Below, one piece after another: positions 7,991 to 10,653 of a DNA stretch of 10,653 nucleotides (position 1 is the first letter of the stretch; each line of letters starts with the position of its first letter). The position numbers were made by a program, and so were the translations under genes. The notes below the pieces were generated by a model, which searched no databases, was not told the origin of the DNA, and was given only the letters and a program-made list of their open reading frames with translations. Source of the stretch: Anaerolineaceae bacterium UBA6107 (GTDB lineage: Bacteria > Chloroflexota > Anaerolineae > Anaerolineales > Anaerolineaceae); assembly GCA_002428455.1 (NCBI GenBank), contig DIWL01000060.1, forward strand, positions 1-10,653. The letters are read 5' to 3'.

Positions 7991-8012
7991 ATGCAGGAAT
8001 ACCTTCCTGCAT
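7991..8012. repeat. 9-bp inverted repeat close to the inferred transcription start
   Basis: atgcaggaa (7991-7999) and ttcctgcat (8004-8012) are perfect complements with a four-base spacer (tacc). There is no T-run on either side, so it is not a typical terminator. It falls at or just after the start predicted from the candidate promoter at 8017-8044, so it could be a transcription-factor site or a hairpin capping the 5' end of the mRNA. Confidence 0.4.
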
Positions 8013-8016
8013 TATT

Positions 8017-8044
8017 AGTGTACAAAATTCCGGCGGAAATTCAA
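8017..8044 (-). promoter_or_regulatory. Candidate sigma-70-type promoter for the complete nuclease gene
   Basis: On the - strand TTGAAT (8044-8039) and TACACT (8022-8017) are spaced by 16 bases, each matching four of six consensus positions. The site lies just past the terminator of the upstream paralogue, where a promoter would be expected. It would give a 5' untranslated leader of about 250 nt. Motif quality is modest, so this is tentative. Confidence 0.3.
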
Positions 8045-8060
8045 TAGGGGATTTCTTAAA

Positions 8061-8091
8061 AAACAAGGGCGCAGGTTATGCGCCCTTGTTT
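8061..8091 (-). terminator. Intrinsic terminator of the upstream nuclease gene
   Basis: aaacaagggcgca (8061-8073) and tgcgcccttgttt (8079-8091) form a perfect 13-bp stem with a five-base loop. Read on the - strand the stem runs into six T residues, a classic Rho-independent terminator 18 bp after the stop at 8110. It implies that the two nuclease genes are separately transcribed, at least in part. Confidence 0.9.
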
Positions 8092-8109
8092 GGTAACAAT
8101 CTATAACCT

Positions 8110-10653
8110 TTACTTGAACTTGAACAGCGCTGTATGCGTGGTGCCGTCGTTCAACTCAATGGTGAACAACTGGCAGGTACCCGCCCAGGCTGCATCCGTC
8201 TGCCAGGTAAACTTGTATTTGTCCTTGGTGGCATTGTAGGAGAGCAACGGATCGGTTAGGGTGACATATTTTTCGACCACGTTCTTGTCGTAAGTGATCG
8301 GGCAGTATACCTTTTCTACTGTTGGTGTACCTGCTGCAAAGATGTCAAGCCCCTTGTCGCCATTCAGGCTGAACTTGACCGGGATCACGTTGCCGGCAAT
8401 GGCAATGTTGAGGATGGGTTGATTATCCACCTGGCCAAGGAAGCCGCGGAAGTCGTAGATCACGTTCACGATCACCGCGCTAAATGTCGAGTAACCCAGC
8501 GAGTTGGTCGCTTGAACCTTCACAACCAGTGACTGCGGAGCTGCCAGGCCGGTTGCATCAAAGGTAACTGTGCGCCCCGGGGTTTCATAGATGCCATCAC
8601 CGTCCAAGTCCCAGGCGTAGGTCAGCGCGCCTTCATTCAGATCCATCTTGCGTGGCGGAACTGTGAGAGCAACTGTTCCATTTTCCACCACCGAGAACGG
8701 TCCACCAGCTTCAAAGTAAACCAGGTCGAGTCCGATGATGACCGGATCATGATCTGAATAGCGGTAGGGATCTGGAGCGTAAAGCAGATCCTGGGCATCT
8801 TTCTTGTAGCTCATGTCGTAATCGATCAGGTCTGGTTCATCTGCGTTAACGTGCCATACCGATGTACCGGTGACCTGGCTTACCATGTCACCGCTGATGG
8901 CAAAGTCCAGGTAGCCCATTTGTCCATCGAAGACGTAGGAGTATGCGTCTTCACCCTGGAATTCGAAGACCAGGTCAAAGTAATCATCCGCCGTGCCCAG
9001 GATGTCATCCGGACCAGCTTTGATGGCGTCGATCGGGTCTTCCTTGTCATACGAGTTCAGGTCGCCGATGATGAGGAAGTCCGGGTCGCCGCTACCGGTC
9101 GGGTCGGTGGCCAGCCAGTCCACTTCAGCTTTCGCTGCAGCTTCGCGGGTATTGTCGCAATTACCGGCACCGTCACCCAGGTCCGGGTCACCGATGGCGT
9201 CGCAACTGGAACCCTTTGATTTGAGGTGGTTGACCGCCACGGTGAAGATGCCGCCGCTTTGGTTTTCCTGGAAGGTCTGCGCGAGCAACGGGCGGTTGTA
9301 ATCATCCAGGAACCTCGCATCAACTGTCGAATCCAGGATGGCGTAATCACCGAGCATGGATACGGTGGCCGGTTTGTAGATCAACGCCGCGCGGATCGCG
9401 TCGCTCCCGATCGCACCGGTGGGAACATAAGCATAAACTTCTTCACCCAGGGCATCGTTTAGCCCGTCCACCAGGATCTCCATCGGTTCGTCGGTAGCGT
9501 TGTTCTCAACTTCGATCAGGCCGATCACATCGGGATCCATCTCCAGGATGGCCGCCACGAGCTTGGCGTGCTGGCGTTGGAACTCAGCCTGCGTGTCCGC
9601 GCCACGGCACTCCTGGTCAGCCAGCGGTCCGCATATATCATTCACACCATCATCAAGGGTTGTAAAGTAGTTGAGCGTGTTCATCGAAACCACTTTGAGC
9701 GTACCGCCGACCTCCGGTGCAGCCGTCGGGCGCGGGTTGGCGGGTGTGTAATCCGCCCCTTCAGTGGGTTGGATGCGGTACAGGTTGAAGCTATAGTCGA
9801 CCACACCAGTGACATTGGTTAAGATGTCACCTCCGCGGAACAGGTTGTCCAGGTCAAAAACCTCACCGTTGGGGTGGATCGCGGGATCCGGGTTGGATGC
9901 TGAACGTCCGTCATCCAGTGTGATCTTGTCCAACAGGTAAGCCTGCACAGCGTCCGTATATTCCATAGATCCGGGCTCGTATACCGCGGTCGGGGTCATG
10001 TGCCGCTCAGAAGTGAGCACGATCTCGCCGAACTGGTCATAGTTGAAGTATTCGGAGATGATCAAATCCTGCGGGAAGGTGACCAGCATGCCTTCGTAGG
10101 CTTCAAACTCGGTCAAACTATCTGCGGGCAGATCGATCGCAGTGGGGGTTACCACATTGCCGGTGGAGCACGCCCAGACCTGCGAAGCAGTGATCTCGGT
10201 CATTCCATTGTATTCCGAGATCGTACCCCTGACGCGCACGCCGTCACCAGCCACTACATCCAGAACGTTGCTGGAGTAATAGATGAAAACGCCTTCAGAG
10301 GTGGCCGGGTCAGCGTCAAAGTCGCTGTCCGCTGATTGCAGGTGAAAACCGTTGAGGTTGCCATCATCGACTGAAGCGTTGTTCTGGAAATCACCCACCA
10401 CGATGCCTTCCACCGCGACCTCAGTGCCAACCAGCGGGCTGGCAAGGCCGTTGCCCTGCACCGCGGAGATCAGCGTGTACGGGTCTCCGCAGGCTTCTGG
10501 GGGTGGAACGAACACCGCGTTAAGTGCGCCGGGAGTGTTGTAAGCCTCGCCCAGCACGAGCGTGCCGGTGTAGGTGGGGATTCCCGCCAGGTCGAAGTCG
10601 TTGCGCACCCAGTCGGTGGCAGCATCCGTATCAAACCCGTCTGGGATGCGCGA
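8110..10653 (-). CDS. Second ExeM/NucH-type secreted endonuclease, paralogue with PKD-like insertion (5' end outside window)
   Basis: The frame stays open to the right edge, and the first visible residues (SRIPDGFDTDAATDW) match residues 376-390 of the neighbouring nuclease. The GTG at 10608 is therefore internal and the N-terminus lies outside. The visible 847 residues contain the end of the lamin-tail-like module and an OB-fold-like region (GIVVGDFQNNASVDDGNLNG). An EEP nuclease domain follows, with VVSMNTLN, GLIEVENN, NHLKSKGSSC, GDLNSYDKED and YRYSDHDPV all intact. After it comes a PKD-like domain (about 8465-8712, with YAWDLDGDGIYETPG) absent from the neighbour. The C-terminal PxKF-type domain follows (VIPVKFSLNGDKG, AWAGTC, ending ALFKFK). 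If its N-terminus equals that of the neighbour, the whole protein would have roughly 1220 residues. Likely role: secreted DNA degradation. Confidence 0.9.
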   Translation of the reverse strand, partial: SRIPDGFDTDAATDWVRNDFDLAGIPTYTGTLVLGEAYNTPGALNAVFVPPPEACGDPYTLISAVQGNGLASPLVGTEVAVEGIVVGDFQNNASVDDGNLNGFHLQSADSDFDADPATSEGVFIYYSSNVLDVVAGDGVRVRGTISEYNGMTEITASQVWACSTGNVVTPTAIDLPADSLTEFEAYEGMLVTFPQDLIISEYFNYDQFGEIVLTSERHMTPTAVYEPGSMEYTDAVQAYLLDKITLDDGRSASNPDPAIHPNGEVFDLDNLFRGGDILTNVTGVVDYSFNLYRIQPTEGADYTPANPRPTAAPEVGGTLKVVSMNTLNYFTTLDDGVNDICGPLADQECRGADTQAEFQRQHAKLVAAILEMDPDVIGLIEVENNATDEPMEILVDGLNDALGEEVYAYVPTGAIGSDAIRAALIYKPATVSMLGDYAILDSTVDARFLDDYNRPLLAQTFQENQSGGIFTVAVNHLKSKGSSCDAIGDPDLGDGAGNCDNTREAAAKAEVDWLATDPTGSGDPDFLIIGDLNSYDKEDPIDAIKAGPDDILGTADDYFDLVFEFQGEDAYSYVFDGQMGYLDFAISGDMVSQVTGTSVWHVNADEPDLIDYDMSYKKDAQDLLYAPDPYRYSDHDPVIIGLDLVYFEAGGPFSVVENGTVALTVPPRKMDLNEGALTYAWDLDGDGIYETPGRTVTFDATGLAAPQSLVVKVQATNSLGYSTFSAVIVNVIYDFRGFLGQVDNQPILNIAIAGNVIPVKFSLNGDKGLDIFAAGTPTVEKVYCPITYDKNVVEKYVTLTDPLLSYNATKDKYKFTWQTDAAWAGTCQLFTIELNDGTTHTALFKFK
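9671..9741. repeat. 71-bp identical patch between paralogues, copy 2 (partner 5644-5714)
   Basis: Partner of the identical patch in the complete nuclease gene, at the same 4027-bp offset. Confidence 0.92.
10163..10223. repeat. 61-bp identical patch between paralogues, copy 2 (partner 6136-6196)
   Basis: Partner of the identical patch in the complete nuclease gene, at the 4027-bp offset. Confidence 0.9.
10454..10653. repeat. 200-bp near-identical repeat, copy 2 (partner 6427-6626)
   Basis: This is the second copy, inside the truncated paralogue at a constant offset of 4027 bp. The repeat may continue past the window edge. Confidence 0.95.

Larger units (their letters stand above)
7766..8060 (-). 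other. Leader/intergenic region between the tandem nuclease genes
   Basis: This stretch of about 300 bp holds no convincing gene. Read on the - strand it contains, in order, a candidate promoter (8017-8044), a hairpin (7991-8012), a C-rich tract (about 7945-7980), a short GC-rich stem-loop around 7877-7891 and a GGAGGAAAAC copy at 7845-7854. That copy repeats the true ribosome-binding segment (7755-7764) about 90 bp upstream of it. A 21-codon ORF (7829 down to 7764, MDWMSQQISSVQCDLSHRMKF) ends with its TAG next to the Shine-Dalgarno of the nuclease gene. It lacks a well-spaced ribosome site of its own. I recognise no known riboswitch. Confidence 0.5.

Noticed and set aside
8851..10543. + strand ORFs opposite the truncated nuclease gene
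   Set aside because: Shadows of the conserved - strand reading frame; no independent coding evidence.
10606..10608. GTG as the start codon of the second nuclease
   Set aside because: The frame continues upstream to the window edge with residues identical to the interior of the neighbouring paralogue, so the true start lies outside.
5644..10653. Nuclease repeats as a mobile element or CRISPR-like array
   Set aside because: The repeats are in-frame coding patches of paralogous genes at one constant 4027-bp offset, with no terminal inverted repeats, target duplications, transposase or regular spacers.
4353..10653. Nuclease pair as a phage-defence or toxin-immunity system
   Set aside because: Both have the architecture of secreted nutritional or matrix nucleases; one shows a signal peptide, and no immunity, sensor or defence partner is adjacent in the window.

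Overview
The window looks like chromosomal DNA of moderately high G+C from a free-living bacterium, most likely a Chloroflexota member of the Anaerolineae type. That assignment is an inference. It rests on the style of the paired ABC exporter (second subunit beginning MGFFSSLDAEKYDR) and on large secreted nucleases that end in a PxKF-type C-terminal domain. No rRNA, tRNA, CRISPR array, transposase or phage gene is visible.

Layout. Positions 1-416 hold the 3' end of a membrane protein gene on the + strand, followed by a perfect 13-bp palindrome that may act as a terminator. Positions 584-4269 hold two + strand genes for the halves of a heterodimeric ABC exporter. They are separated by a 95-bp gap containing an imperfect inverted repeat. 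A 15-bp perfect hairpin with A and T flanks at 4306-4338 separates this operon from convergent genes on the - strand. Those are two tandem paralogous genes for very large secreted nucleases of the ExeM/NucH type: one complete (4353-7751) and one cut by the window edge (8110-10653, 5' end missing). An intrinsic terminator (8061-8091), a candidate promoter and a leader of about 250 nt lie between them.

Function. The exporter has one consensus and one degenerate ATPase site, the asymmetry known from TM287/288-like and BmrCD-like exporters; its substrate cannot be read from sequence. The two nucleases share lamin-tail-like, OB-fold-like, endonuclease/exonuclease/phosphatase (EEP) and C-terminal PxKF modules, with the EEP catalytic motifs intact in both. 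They probably degrade extracellular DNA for nutrients or matrix turnover. The visible part of the second has an extra PKD-like domain between the EEP and PxKF domains. Their DNA identity is a mosaic: stretches of 60-200 bp that are identical or nearly so lie inside more diverged sequence, which suggests gene conversion.

I see no convincing evidence for a wholly new multi-gene system. The most interesting points are the mosaic tandem nuclease pair, the shared C-terminal domain that may be a surface or sorting signal, and the inverted repeats in the intergenic gaps.
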